The position numbers were made by a program, and so were the translations under genes. Under the pieces are notes generated by a model. The model did not search any database, was not told the DNA's origin, and saw only the letters and a program-made list of their open reading frames with translations. This document shows positions 39,328 to 51,794 of a stretch of DNA of 64,000 nt, piece after piece; position 1 is the stretch's first letter; every line of letters begins with the position of its first letter. Source of the stretch: Casuarina equisetifolia (lineage: Eukaryota > Streptophyta > Magnoliopsida > Fagales > Casuarinaceae). The stretch spans positions 30,345,884 through 30,409,883 of the forward strand of contig CM052356.1 in assembly GCA_028551475.1 (NCBI GenBank), written 5' to 3'.

Positions 39328-42300
39328 TTAAATGGGGAAATAAGCCATCCACCTATCGATCATGGCAGCACACTCCTTAACCATGTATTCTGCAGCAAAG
39401 TGGCCTGCTCCCTGCACAAGGAATAAGAATAGATGAAACTTAGTTTAGGTTTCCATTTGTGGTACATTTATATTGTGAAATCAAGTTCTGAATGTTCTTG
39501 CCTTAACAGTCACGAAATTCAGAGTGAAATAGTCATTGATCAACTTCTTTGTGTACCTGCAAGTCATGAGAAAGAGAAAATGATTCAGGCTATCCACATC
39601 TTAAGATTTGGGAATGGGGGATTTTTAGGGAGTAGCAACTTGAGACTCACCCTGCAGTTTGACCGTCAGTAGACCATACTCTCCAGCTTTCATCTGTTGT
39701 CAAGTTAAGAGACTTTATCCATTCTTGTGTGCCGATGTGAGGAATTGACATGTCGTGATCACCGCTGTTGGAATTAGATGATTGCATTAGCCAATATTGG
39801 TAGTGGCTGTATTATTTCCTCTTTACTCATGCTAGTTGATAAGTCACGTTTCTTCATCAAAAGTAGATAAACAAAAGAAGAATGTTGAAGTTTTGCTGCA
39901 TTTTGCGTCTTTAAAGTTTAGGCATTGCTCTCCAGTCATACTTTGCCAAGGTGATTGAGGAAGGAAAAGGGAGGATTATTCAGTCCCAAGTCCTTGATCC
40001 TCTTTGTAGCTCAGGAGAAAAGGTCTTTGATGTGAATGGACTCGTCTTTATAGACGGCAGTAGATGTTTAGATTCAAAATTATTTAAGAAAAATGATGCA
40101 TAATAGCCCTTGATTGGTTCTGCATATTCAGGAAAAGTTCATGTAGACAAGTAATAAAGTTCATGAACGGTGAAAAATGAATTGCTAAAACTGTCTTTCT
40201 TGATTTTACCTGTATACCAAAAGTCTTAGGTCGGCATTGGTGAGATTCCGATGATAACTAACAACATTAGTGACAGACTTAGTGTAAGCCAAGGTGGTGT
40301 TACAGTATTGCCAGAAGGTTTTCGTACCCTGGTTTACATCACAAAGATATTCAGTGATTCTAGATTATGATTGTTAGATATTATGATGTAAATCATATAA
40401 TGCATGTACCTGTCGAACGCCAAGAGCTTCTTGGACACCCTTATTATTAGCCCAGATGTAGCAAAGCATATGGTTATAACTCTGATAATGATTTGAAAAG
40501 TGCGTTAGCCCCTTCAGCTTCTTTCAAATGAAACGCAAACTGAGAGAGAGGATACAGAGAGTTACACGACACCACAGTGCAGGACTTGACTGCTTTGAGA
40601 GATATCTTTGGACTGATTCTACATCTTCATTTGGTTCTGGGCTCGCATTGCTGCAATATGGTTCCAATATGTGTACCAAATTTATATCATTTGTAAGCTG
40701 CAAATTTTAAGATGATCACCCATTCTCAGTTGATATGGACGTTTATGATGAAATAAGTGTTAGTATTGACTGTTTATGTGATCTTCTAACCTCACTGATA
40801 GCATCAACGTCTGAGGTGCACTGGTAATTGCCAGGGTCTATGTGCACATACTTGCCATTGCAACTTGTTTTGGCTGACTGTCAGGAATGGAAAAAACAGA
40901 GCAGTGTTTAGGGTTTAGTACAAGAGATTTACAGAAAGTTAAAAACCGATTTCACAAATAGCAGGGGAAAACAGCAGGTTTCCAACCCAGAAGCCTAAAT
41001 TGTAAGACTTGAAACAGAAGGCTTACAAAATTTCCTTGGAAAATATTTGGTGTTCTTTTAACTATGTATACTTTACCCACAAATAAATCATCATCAACAT
41101 AGTGTTTACCCAAAGAAGAAGAAGAGACTTTTGAAACACCAACTTACATGATAGAGTTGATCTGATATGAGAGTCAGCCGATTTGCATAAGTAACTCTTG
41201 CATTCATGTCAGTGAATGAATCTGTCACTGGGTTCCCTAGGATATAACCCTGATGATCATTTAGCATCATTTAGTGAACAAAACTTTAAAAAACAGCCTC
41301 ATAATGCTCAATTCTTTTTCTTGAGGAACAAGATGTTGGTGTCTTAGAATGAGAAAAGATCGTTAGATCATGTACTTTTAGATTAGCCATTGGGACTGTT
41401 CCAGCTTCATTACCTGCAACACCGTAATGAAATGGAAACCCAATTTAGAGTTGACAGTATGTAGCAAATTACCACGAAAAGAAGAGAAATTTTTTTATTA
41501 AAAGATAAATAAAGATTAATGAGAAAATGTTAACTAAAGTTTGACTATCATTAACATATAATACCCATCACTATCTGTTGCACAAGCATGGGAATAGGTA
41601 TGCCAGAGTAGGAATCCCCACCGACATAGAACAGATTCTCCAAAAACTGAGGGTGTACATTCAACCACTGCACAGAGTTTAAAACTAGTAAGCAAATTAA
41701 ATACCTCAACCATTGAACAGAGTATGAAATAAAGGCAACTGCATCCTTTATTTTCCACTTTCCCACACACCTTCTGCAGGAATTCATAGGCTTGTGCTAC
41801 AAATTTATAGTCATCCATAGTATAGCCCTCTTGGCTCTTGGAATAAGAGAACCCAGTACCAACAGGTCCATCCAGGTATATGATGTTAAGGCCCTGAAAA
41901 ACTTCTGTTACAACCAAGTTGTTGTAAAATGTGCAGAAAGATCAAAGCTCTTGCAAGTATATATTCACACCTGTGTCCATGCCCATGGGTTGTCCTGGAG
42001 TGTCGGTAGGCTCCCATTGTAATTTCCAAGTTTGAATGTCAAAGGACCTGTATAGTAGTGAGGTATAAAGTTAAAAGGGCTGTTCTTTACAAAGATATTC
42101 CGCAGATTACCCATGATACAACCCAAGGCTGGAAATTTATTTGTTGTCAATCAAAACGTGCTAAAAATAATTGTTAAGTAAGATTTAGATAATATAGAAT
42201 AATTGATATCATTCTTAATAGATCTATCTCTACTAATTTGAGTTAATGGTTTTGTATTGACGGGTAAGGTGGCTCCTAGCAAATCAATGTAGAACTTATA

Positions 42301-42927
42301 GGTTTCGTGCAAAGAAGTGTCATTTCCGTAATCGATATTATAATAGTGCATGTAAAATTTCCTAGTCCTAAGTTTGAAATCGATTATATGAATTTACATA
42401 ACATGCAAAATAAATAAATAAAGAGAATACCAATATAATTCTTTTCAAGATTTAGACAATATAAGATAACCGGACTTCAAAATCTGACATTCAGGGAAAA
42501 GGATGAGTAACGACGTACCAGACTCAAAGAAAAGACCGGCGAGACTAGAACAGCCAGGCCCGCCGGTGATCCAAAGCAAGAGAGGGTCCCGGGAAGGGCT
42601 CCTTTGTGACTCAACAAAGTAGTAAAAAAACTGCACTGTCTCGTTATCGCCGACCCCGATATATCTACATTTACGCAAAACCAACACGACCAAGATTAAC
42701 ATTTTCCACGTACAGGATGCAATATGAACGAACAGGTGGTCTTAAGAGAAGATAATATCTTGATAAGTATACCCAGTTTCAAGAGAGAAGGGCAGCTTGC
42801 CGGAATATCCCGGAAGAGTGGTGACGATGGTTGAGTTGTTTGAACCGGAGGCCGCCGCTACCAAGAAAACTAATGGAAGGAGCAGCAGAGATCCTAGATG
42901 GTGCTGTTTAGTTGTTTTTGGTGCCAT
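39328..42927 (-). CDS. Serine carboxypeptidase-like protein (clade I, SCPL acyltransferase type)
   Basis: Fourteen exons read on the minus strand: 42927-42773, 42664-42519, 42047-41971, 41893-41771, 41667-41565, 41413-41376, 41249-41148, 40877-40791, 40697-40566, 40481-40410, 40328-40210, 39764-39651, 39556-39502, 39411-39328. All phases agree, giving 468 residues with no stop. A signal peptide precedes [30 protein letters not shown] forms the oxyanion region; GDSYSG holds the nucleophile S186; SGDHDMS holds D389; GAGH holds H445. The SCPL1-like GDSYSG motif and exon pattern point to clade IA, whose members often transfer acyl groups from glucose esters in the vacuole rather than cleave peptides; which applies here is not known. 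The intron after exon 13 uses a GC donor (AAG|GCAAGA). Fragments of the last three exons recur at 50.7 and 55.2 kb. Confidence 0.93.
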
Positions 42928-42990
42928 ATTTTGAAGTGCACCAAAAAAGAAAAACACCATTTGGGCGGAGAGAACGACCACAGAAGCTGG

Positions 42991-43000
42991 TTATATATAA
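42991..43000 (-). promoter_or_regulatory. TATA box of SCPL gene
   Basis: TTATATATAA, 64 bp upstream of the chosen ATG at 42927. The upstream in-frame ATGs at 42981 and 42960 would fall around the start of transcription, which supports 42927. Confidence 0.6.
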
Positions 43001-43700
43001 TGTTTCCATGTTTAGCTTGTTTGAATCCATGTCGGGGCTACCTGTAAGTCTCAAAACCGTGTTTCTTCGCAGCTAGAGGTCATGAAGACTGTTCAAGACT
43101 AACAGACCTTTGGAGGTAGTTTCGCTGTGGACACAATGTTTTTCTTTATCCATTTGACAAAACACTTCTGAATGTATATTCTCAAAATTACATCAGTGTT
43201 TATCCACCGTACATTTCCTCCTGATTACTTGTTTGTTAAAAACAAGTTAAAAGGTAGATTTGAAAGTTATCACTTTTTTTTTCAATACTAATATTTCTTA
43301 TCATCCTTTTTTTTTTTTAATAACTTAGATAGGGTGTCGAATTAGGAAGTAAGAGGTTTTAAGAAACAATTACTAGTTACAGAATTAGGCACTTATAGAT
43401 CAAAAGTTACCACTTAGATTATTCAAAAGTTTTTTTCTTTAACACTTCTTACACCTTAAACATATTTTAAACTCAAGATTTTACATGATTGACTCTACAT
43501 AATAGATTTTTGTAATTTTTAAAATTTTTTCCTTTTCCTTTTCCTACACCCATGATACCGTATCAGCGCCACCAAAAAGATTCTACCACAGTGATTAGCC
43601 ACAATTAAAACTATTGATTAACATCGCACTTACTGTTTTCTAAAAAAATAGAACATATACGCCAAACAATCATAAGCAAGCCTAATAGTTATGCTATTCA
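43001..43700. other. Gene-free stretch upstream of the SCPL gene
   Basis: AT-rich, with a T-run near 43310. Nothing else recognised. Confidence 0.45.
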
Positions 43701-43721
43701 TTTTATTGGAAGAACACTAAT

Positions 43722-43985
43722 TTGGAGGCAGGTTCTTATCCAGAAAGAGAGGTGTATTATTCACCTCGATTTCGATGCCCTTCTGCAGAAGAGGTGCATT
43801 TAATGGCCGACCCAGTTAGGGATGACAAAGAACAAGCCTTGAAGTTCTTCCGCTACCTAACCGACAAACTTTGTCTTGCCAGTTCAACGGAACTTCAAAG
43901 AGCACTTGAGCAGAGGAAAATGGACAGCCCCCTCCCCATCTTGCGGTCATTAGAAGAGTTGACTTCTAAGATATCTCTACATTGA
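43722..43985 (+). CDS. Unrecognised small open frame or exon fragment
   Basis: 87 codons of balanced, charged composition (CPSAEEVHLMADPVRDD, then DKEQALKFFRYLTDK and LQRALEQRK), more protein-like than the AT-rich DNA around it. An acceptor-like GGAGGCAG precedes the word GTTCTTATCC just inside the frame, so this may be a terminal exon of a lost or captured gene rather than a gene in itself. I do not recognise the family. No further exon is visible on either side. Confidence 0.3.
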   Translation: MEAGSYPEREVYYSPRFRCPSAEEVHLMADPVRDDKEQALKFFRYLTDKLCLASSTELQRALEQRKMDSPLPILRSLEELTSKISLH

Positions 43986-43989
43986 TCTT

Positions 43990-45400
43990 GGGACTATACC
44001 CAGCAACCAAAAATGCATTTAAGATCTGAAGAATTAATCTTCAACGAAGTTGTTTGTGTAATACATATCTATGGGTACAAATTTCTAGGTTTCTGTTTAA
44101 ATATTGAATGGGTTTAGGATAAAGGAATGCTTGCTATTTGTTAAAATATTAATTCTTGTGCTTTCTGTACTCAATGAGGTTCCAAATGGCTCCTCTATGA
44201 TTTCATAAAGATTTAATAACCATAAAGTGGGTCAAAGATAATACTGATAATGAAAGTTGTTGATATGAAATTATTCAAAAACAAGAGAAGTGCTTAGTGT
44301 CTATTTGTTGATTGTTCTTTTACTTTATACTCGATAATTTAATTATCTGTCTACTTATTAAAGTGGAGTTACAAGAAAATTTCACCTAAATGGAAAGAGT
44401 TTAAGATCTCTTATCTCTAAATATTTCCTTTACTTATCTTAAAAAAAAAAAAAAAAAAAACTTCTCAGCATCCGATGATATACATCTCTTAAATTGAACA
44501 TGTGAATATAAATAGCTGTCCTCCCTGCAATCCAACAAACTTTCCAAAAAAATTTTTGTGTGCACGTGATATAATGTTCATGTGTGCAGCTTTATTTTTT
44601 TATTTTATTTTTTATTTTTTCTTCTTTCGACTGCAGACCACGACGTTTCCTTACAGTAAAGGACAACTTAACCAACGTTCAAGGGCCCAGCCATTCAATG
44701 TAGCTTTCTTTATGTGATATAATATTTTATGTGTAAAGCGTTTTACTTTTCATTTCTTTATTTGTTTTTTTTCTTTTTTCAGCAAGAGAAAACCAGTAAA
44801 AGTTGTAGCCCAAGAAAAGCACAAAAAGCAGAAGATGAAAAGCATGAGATTTATAGGAATTATTGTGAATTTGAAAAATAAAAATTCTTAATCCAGACAG
44901 TAAAATAAATTATTATTTCCAATTTCAAATCATAGTAAATAAGAGATGGATTTATTGTTTTTGTTGAAAAATTTTTATCTTGAATTTTTTCCTACTAGAT
45001 CTATAGAAATGTTTGGTGAGCAACGATTCAAACCCCCAAATATCATCCAACATTTTTCTTTAACAATTGTTAATTCATACTTGTAAAAAAACCCTAATTT
45101 AAAACTAATTTAATAAACTAAAAGTTCCAATTGTTCAATTCAATGACAAGAGGAAATAAATTTTATCACACTAATCTAGATCTGGCTAGTGTATTTTAAA
45201 AAATAAAAAATGATATTAGCTATCATAAACTAAAAGATATACAAAGACTAATGAAAACATGTTAAGTTAAGAAAAGTGTGATTATCATCAACATAAAGTT
45301 TAAAAAACACATCAAAATTCGACACCTGAGTATATAAATTTTAGATTTTTGCATTAAAAAAAAAACCACTGAACAAAGAATGAAATATAGCCCCGGGTTG
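43990..45400. other. AT-rich intergenic DNA with duplicated block
   Basis: Includes a poly-A run at 44441-44460. The block at about 44470-44700 is repeated at about 54150-54367. No gene. Confidence 0.6.
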
Positions 45401-45404
45401 TAGG

Positions 45405-45510
45405 ATAGTGTGGGCTACTCGGCCCCGAGAAGACGAACCAGGATGTGATGGATCGTATGGGTTCGGTTCGAGGTATTAAATGAATGCCAACATATAGGCC
45501 TATCAACAAG
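45405..45510. repeat. Short block shared with 49490-49600
   Basis: Both contain GAGAAGA(C/T)GAACCAGGATGTGATGG within similar flanks. Confidence 0.6.
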
Positions 45511-45593
45511 TAGGCCTGAACAATAGCATTCTTTGCCCTATAAATGTACATATTAGGAGATAGAAAGACTGCATTCTAGGCCACAGCAGCTTG

Positions 45594-47540
45594 CTATCTT
45601 AGCCGCAGTCGATTCATCACAGGACTAAAAACGTTGCTCGTTCTCACCCGTAAGGCATCTGCACAAACTGGCTGACTGGGCTCATCATCCTTCTCATTCT
45701 CCTCTAATGATCTCCCTTTAGTTTCAGGCGTGAAAAGAAATGACACTACTGCTCCCACAGCACAAACCACGGCTAATGCTAACAATGCCCTTCGAAATGC
45801 AATGGGAAAACAATAGCAGTCTATGTATGGTGTCAGTGCACATGTTCTGTCACCACTATCTTGACTGGGTTTACGCAAAATCCACAAAATTTTGATTGAA
45901 CCAATAGCTGCCCCCAACTTCCCTGCAGCCCCAGAAATGCCATGACATGTCGATCTAAATCTTGCAGGAAAAAGCTCAGCTGGCACTATGAACGTGGTAG
46001 TGTTTGGCCCAAAATTTGAGAAGAAAAAGGTAAGGCCATAGAAGGCCTTGAATCCTATTCCCATGTGTTTTTTCCAATAGCAATCAAATGGTAACCCCAT
46101 TGCTAAATACACTATTGTCAATAAGATAAAACCCATTGTTTGGATTTAACTCTCCCAATCCGATCGATGAAGATGACGGTGAACCAGTAGGCTGGAATTA
46201 TGGACCAGGCAGTGATAATTGCTTGGTCTCTGGACTTTCAAATGCTTCTTCAAAGACGCTTTCTTTGTTCTTTTGCTTGTATGAGCTAGGTTGAAATAGA
46301 CTGCTGCTGTAAAAAACAACGTCGATAAGGAACCAAGAGCGGATGCAAGAGAATAAGTCACGACCATGACGATGAAAGAATTTCTTAGAGAAGAGGGGAT
46401 ATTGCAATGCACTTTCTGGCAGAGGTTCGTCTTCCACAAGCTCATTCAATGAAAGCTCCAACACTTTCTCCACGTCCACAGCCGCTTGGCGGACATTTCG
46501 CTCCACCAAAGCTGTATATCTTGGAGAAAAAAGTTCCATTAAATAGATGGAGAATTATATTGAGAAAGCTCACAGAAGTTTGGAAGAGCAGGTGATTGCC
46601 ATATTCAATAATCAGTAAGCTTTTTGATATAAGTACTGAGAGCTAATCTTGTTGGAAAAGTAAATATTCAAAACCCATGACCGAGAACTTTAAACTGAGG
46701 GTTGAATTGATAACCATTTTTGTTCTAAACAAGATTATAGATCATGTGATACTGAGATCGAAAAAATGCATTTTCAATAAAAGTAAGAAACAATGTCCAA
46801 AGATAAACACCCAAAGAATAGAAAAACATTCACAAAATGCAATAACCTGGCAGATTCAGGAGTCATCATACGCCAGTCGAAGGTCAAGGCAGCTGGAATC
46901 GCACCCAGCATCAATATCAACCTCCATGCAAAATCAGCGTCCTTAGGCGTCAGCTCTGCTCCTGATGGCTGTCTTGCTTTAAATATCTTGCAGACAACCA
47001 TCGTCACTGAGGAAGAAGCTAAGATCCCCAAACCTTGGATGCTGAAAACAACGGCAACGAATGCTCCGCGTGTCTTCCTGTTAGTCATCTCTGACATGAT
47101 CGTGGCAGACAAGGGATAGTCACCACCGATCCCAAACCCCAGAAAAAACCTGAAAAGTCCCAGAGAAACCATAACGCATCTTTTTGTCGTACATGCCGAA
47201 AACCCACACCCTATGGAGCTTACCACCATGATCAGCAGAGCCAGCCCGTACATACGACGCCTCCCGACTATGTCGCCGAGCCTACCAAACACTATTTGAC
47301 CAATTGCGATCCCAGAAGAGTGACAGCCACCATAAAAGACTGCACCTGGACTGGGGGGCTGGGCTGGTCGTAATACGATCGAGTAACGAGTAGCGTGACC
47401 GGAATGACACAGAAGAAGTCGTAGGCATCGGTGAAGAGACCCATGCCAGCTACGATAATGGTCTTGAAGTGATGTAACCCAATCTTCGCAGTATCAAGGG
47501 CAGTGAGAAACCTTAACGCCCTTATTGGGAAACTTTCCAA
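45594..47540 (-). pseudogene. PHT1-type phosphate:proton symporter, nearly full length, frameshifted
   Basis: The minus strand encodes the whole PHT1 scaffold in pieces: LFTDAYDFF near the N terminus, FGRLGDIVGRRR between helices 2 and 3, the PHT1 signature [13 protein letters not shown], the central loop YTALVERNVRQAA, NFGPNTTTFIVPAELFPARFRST, and the C-terminal FTPETKGRSLEE. A 327-bp GT-AG intron (46846-46520) is likely in the central loop. At least three frameshifts exist: near 47305 (a one-base loss compared with the copy at 62.9 kb), near 46210 and near 46150. Functional PHT1 proteins are plasma-membrane or plastid-directed 12-helix Pi/H+ symporters of about 530 residues; this copy probably makes none. 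Partial copies lie at 56.8 and 62.5-63.1 kb. Confidence 0.88.
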
Positions 47541-47960
47541 GGGGTGAAATTATCAAATCCAAACCCAACAGTGAGACAGAAATACCTGAGTTCCTTGTTT
47601 ATTTACCGTGTCGTTCATGTTTTGCCGGATCCTGCTCCATTATGCATGTTGTACTCGTCATACAAGGAAGAGAGGGTACCTGCACGTAATTTCGTTGATG
47701 TGACAATGGATGGACTATTGCACATTTCTCTCCCGATCCCACGAAGGTCAGAATAAAAAACTCAAAAGGGATGTTTCGTTGGAAGGGAGCGAAGCAAAAC
47801 CAAGCCTCATGCTAGTTCTCATTTGGCGCAAATTGCCTGGCTCTTTCTCTGTCTTTAAGGGGACGGCCTTCTGGAGAACCACTTTTTAGGACGGCAATAG
47901 TTTATGGGAAGACCATCATATGGGACGGGCTGAATCGATGCACCATTCTCCTGTCAACAC
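47541..47960. repeat. PHT1 5' flank, duplicated at 63111-63490
   Basis: The upstream region of the PHT1 pseudogene, including CTGAGTTCCTTGTTTATTTAC and GGGACGGGCTGAAT, recurs next to the third PHT1 fragment. It shows that the duplication carried promoter DNA. Confidence 0.85.
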
Positions 47961-48420
47961 CAAGAGGACAACTGTTGGTGTAAAAAAACAGTTAAATATA
48001 AGTAAACAAATTATCTAAATAAAACGTCTACTACTAGAATGCTAGTAGCTAGTCCCCAAGATCTGATCATTAAAGCAAGTACCTTCCTTCCTCCCTTCCT
48101 TCCTTCCTTCCTTCGTTCCTTCTTATTAAGAATCTGGCCTCTGATTACTCGAGCTTGAAGTGGTCTTTTCAATAAAGTTGACCATATGAAACCCAAGCGA
48201 CGAATGTTAGGCACACATTTGGAGTTTTCAGAGACCACTGAACAGCACGGTATGTATTATAACACGACTTTCCTTTTCCTTTTCCTTTTCCTTTTTCTTT
48301 CTTGTTAGAAGAGGGAGATCACTTGTTTGGAGGTCTTATTTTTTAAGTGATTTGTTTGTTTCTGCTTAACTTGTTTTGTTTATGTTTTCCTGTTGATGAT
48401 GACAGCCTCGAGGTCGAGGA
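47940..48420. repeat. Repeat block shared with the spacer at 52608-53010
   Basis: Shares AACAGTTAAATATAA, CAAATTATCTAAATAAAACG, TATTATAACACGACTTTCC and the end CTGTTGATGATGACAGCC with 52624-53010. It contains a CCTT/TTCC-rich tract (about 48085-48120) and TTTTCC repeats (about 48262-48298). Confidence 0.8.
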
Positions 48421-49885
48421 ACTCATGATTAAAATAAAATAAAATAATTCCATACATAGACTTCCAAAGTTAGTAAACTCGGGCCCCGGTCCTCTCCGTG
48501 TGTCCAAGAAATTGACGGAAAGGTTGAAAACCAAGTAAAAGGCATAAGTGAGTCCCAAAGAAAGAAAGGAAGAGTGAGGTAAGTGAGAAAAAATTTGTAC
48601 GATTATGGTGAACAGCATAACACTGTGAAGCCAATTAGTTGGGGATTAAGTTTCTTAATATAAGAAATCAAGAAATATCACGCCAATCACAATAGCTGAT
48701 CTTGCAAACACAACAAGAGGATTGGGAAAGCCCAATAATTGCAATTATGACTATTGGAACACTTGTATGAAGTCATATATACAATGTCAAGATCTTTGAG
48801 AAATTACAAATGAGAGTAAGGCTACTCCACCAATTGAGGAAAAAGATAAAAAGAAATGGAAAGTTAAGGTATGTATGTCTCTCTATGCTCTAAAGCTTAT
48901 TGTTGGTAAAAAATAAAAATAAAAATGGAGCATATAAAAAATGTTAAAATTCCAAAAGAAGCTTGGAATATCTTGTGAAAATTAATCTTAATATCTTGTC
49001 AATTTATAAGTTGGAAAACTAGTTTACATCAATTAGCCAGGGATCCATGAATAATTAGTCAATAATGAAGAAGTATTTGTTAAAGACATCCCAACTTGGT
49101 AAAGAATCGACAATTAATGAAGCATGACTAAGATGTATTATTATATGAGGTTTAAAACCCAACCATCAAGGGCTTAAGATGGCCATTGGAGGATGGTCAA
49201 TTCAACCATCACTCATAGAGTTAAAAAATTTGTTAGTCTTTCAAGAAGCCCTAAACAAGTAAGAGGCTAGTGGTTCATAGAAGGAGATACAAGAAGCACT
49301 TCTCACTCAAAAGGGAAAACACGGTTAGCTAAAGAAGCAGAATCTTACCAACACTGACCAGCAAAAGAAAAGTTCATCCTTTGAAAAGGGAAAAACTTTT
49401 AGAGAGAATTTATATAGCAATAGTTTCAAAGCATATGAATTCTTAAATATTGAGTACTGGAGAGTCAAATATCATACATCAGCATTAGCCTATAGGTTGG
49501 TGTGGTCCGTTCGGTACCGAGAAGATGAACCAGGATGTGATGGTTGGAATGTGTTCGGGGGGAGAGCAGGCCAATGAATCATGCCCATCAACCAGGAGCC
49601 CTTTAGAGAAAAATGTATTTTCCCTTCAGTCACCTTTGCAGTAGCTGTTCCGTGCTCCATCATCAATCACCTGAATTCTCCGGCATGTTTTTTTAGCATT
49701 GAGTCAGGAAGTGCACAAAGTTTGACTAAATAATTTTTTTTATCTTTTATATATATATATATATAAAAGACTTATTTACTCATAATCAATTTTTAGATCA
49801 AAATAAGTTCTTTAATATAATATTAGTGCAATAGTTATGTGGTTGGTTTTTTTTTTTTTCCCTTCCCTTATTCCCTTCTTTCGAA
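48421..49885. other. Intergenic, no gene recognised
   Basis: AT-rich. 49490-49600 repeats a short block from 45.4 kb, 49710-49890 resembles 55720-55950, and a TA microsatellite lies at 49749-49766. Confidence 0.5.
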
Positions 49886-50159
49886 TGGCATGGATGCTTT
49901 TGAATTTTTCTCACGTACTCTGGTTGTTAGGATAATCAGCATCATCTTTGTAGTTTATCATCACTAATTATTGGAAAGGCAAGCCCATGGTCCACACTGG
50001 TGCATCCATTGTATCATTGCTGGCCGAGTCAACGTAATGTGGAGCCCAGTAATGTATGGATACTTTGAGTGGAGGATGAAAGTTTCAAAGTTACAAGATA
50101 AGTAAACTTCTAAAGTTTTCTTGTAAGTAATCGTGCTTCCAAAATTTCAGAAAATGAAA

Positions 50160-50650
50160 TAATATATGTTGGAGATACGAGTCCATATTAGAGATGAGTA
50201 ATCCTTGAGTAAAGTTAAAATTAAAAAATAACCTTTCAACTCATTGGTTAACTTTTAAGTTAGGCTTGAACTTTACAATATAGTATAAAAGTTTATATTA
50301 CATCATATTCCAAACATGTTATTTTTTAGTAAGGAAGACATCTTGGTATGGAAGGAGTGTTAGAGACCGTGGGTCCTACATTAGAGAGGGAAACATTTAG
50401 AAGTAGAGTTTAAACTAAAGAATTATCATTTAATTTATAAACTAACTTTTAAATTCAACTACAAACCTATTATTTCTTAGCGTTGTTAGTATGAGGCCAA
50501 CTTCAATGTACAATGAGGCGTTGGCAATAATGAGACTTACACTAGAGAAAAGCAATTTTGAAATAAAGTATAAATTAAAAGAAAAAATTCTAACTCATTA
50601 CTTAACTTTTAAATTGGATCTTAGGTCTTCTAACACTATTAAACTCCCAC
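50160..50650 (+). repeat. Three diverged tandem units
   Basis: Units starting near 50167, 50358 and 50486 each have a G(A)G-TCC/GGCC head with an ATTAGAGA or TACAATGAG word, followed by an A-rich segment with TAAA(T)TTAAA and AACTCATT-AACTTTTAA. The same set recurs in the second segmental copy (about 54690-55170). Confidence 0.55.
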
Positions 50651-50667
50651 ACCGTCCACGTATCTGC

Positions 50668-51120
50668 GATGGGAAAACATTCCTTAACCATGTATTCTGC
50701 AGCAACGTGTAAAAGGAAGAAGAATATACAAAGCGTTGCTTAGATTTCCTAAACCATGTATTCTGCATTAACGCGTCCTACTCCCTGTTTAAGGAACAAG
50801 AATATACAAAGAATTGTAGACTTTTGGGTTGAAGAAACAAGTTCAGAACTTTCTTGCCTTTACAGTCACGAAAGTCAAAGTGGTATAATCATTGATCAAA
50901 CTTCCTGTGTATCTAGAGGGGTTCATGAGAAAGAGTTTCCGGGTACTGACATCTTGAGATGGGCGAGGATTTGAAGGGATTGATAGCTTGAGACTCACCT
51001 AACAGCTTGGCCAGCAACAGACCATAAGCTCCAGCTTTCACCCCTTGTCAAACTGGAGACTTCGTCCATTTTCGTGTGCTACGTGTGGAATTAACAAAAC
51101 GTGATTACAGCTGTTCCAAT
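50668..51120 (-). pseudogene. SCPL 3'-end fragment, copy 1
   Basis: The minus strand holds remnants of the last three SCPL exons with their introns: the exon 12 region (ESWSLWSV-like), exon 13 (YT-SLINDYTTLTFVTVK followed by GCAAG, the same unusual GC donor), and exon 14 ([10 protein letters not shown]), with an extra decayed piece of exon 14 (NAEYMV) beside it. No catalytic core is present. The donor is clearly the intact gene at 39-43 kb or a close relative, copied at the DNA level. Confidence 0.85.
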
Positions 51121-51190
51121 TAAAAAATTGCAGTGGACCTGTATCGGCATGATGCTTGACTGGGAATACCTACTTTCTAATAATTATTCG

Positions 51191-51794
51191 GTGTATAAAT
51201 TGTTTATACATTATAATTTATTGCAAATAAGATAGTTAAATTCACCCATCTTTCTATTTTCTCACACGTTGTCTTGTGACGCTGGAACCTTACATTTGCT
51301 TTTGCAAATTTGTTCCTTTTAAACACTCATTGCTAGTAGACAAGTCAATTTTCCACATGAAAAATAGATGAAGAAAAAAGGATGTTAGTTCAAGCATTAC
51401 TTGTGGAACTATATCTTTCTTGGTGATTAACGAAGGAAAAAGGCAGGATTATGCAGTCCCTAGTCCTTGATGCCCCTTCTGTTTCCGTAGAAATGGGCCC
51501 TTGATGTTAATGGACAATCTAAAGATGTGGAAAAAAGGCCATGCTTTATAGATGTCGGTAGAGTTTTAGCAGCTCACGCAGAAATCTTAGCTTTGCTGTG
51601 TATTTGGATCGATTCCCTGTACCTAGCTGGCCGATAAGAACATGACACCAAACTAACGCGGATAGTGTTAAGTTCCAAGTAACTTCAGGCCGTCTTCTCC
51701 CTTTAAAGCCTCAACCATCGTTGAACCGCAGCCCCCGCCCACCCTCTCCCTCTTTCTCTCCCTCTCTCTCTCTCTTCTCTTCTCTTCTCTTGTC
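51191..51794. other. Gene-free stretch with CT-rich tract
   Basis: AT-rich and then pyrimidine-rich, with a TCTC microsatellite at about 51742-51790 immediately before the MATE fragment. Confidence 0.5.

Larger units (their letters stand above)
49886..51190. repeat. Segmental duplication, copy 1
   Basis: Matches 54370-55635 throughout, with small indels and high identity by eye. It contains a fragment of the SCPL gene 3' end and three degenerate internal units. Confidence 0.9.
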
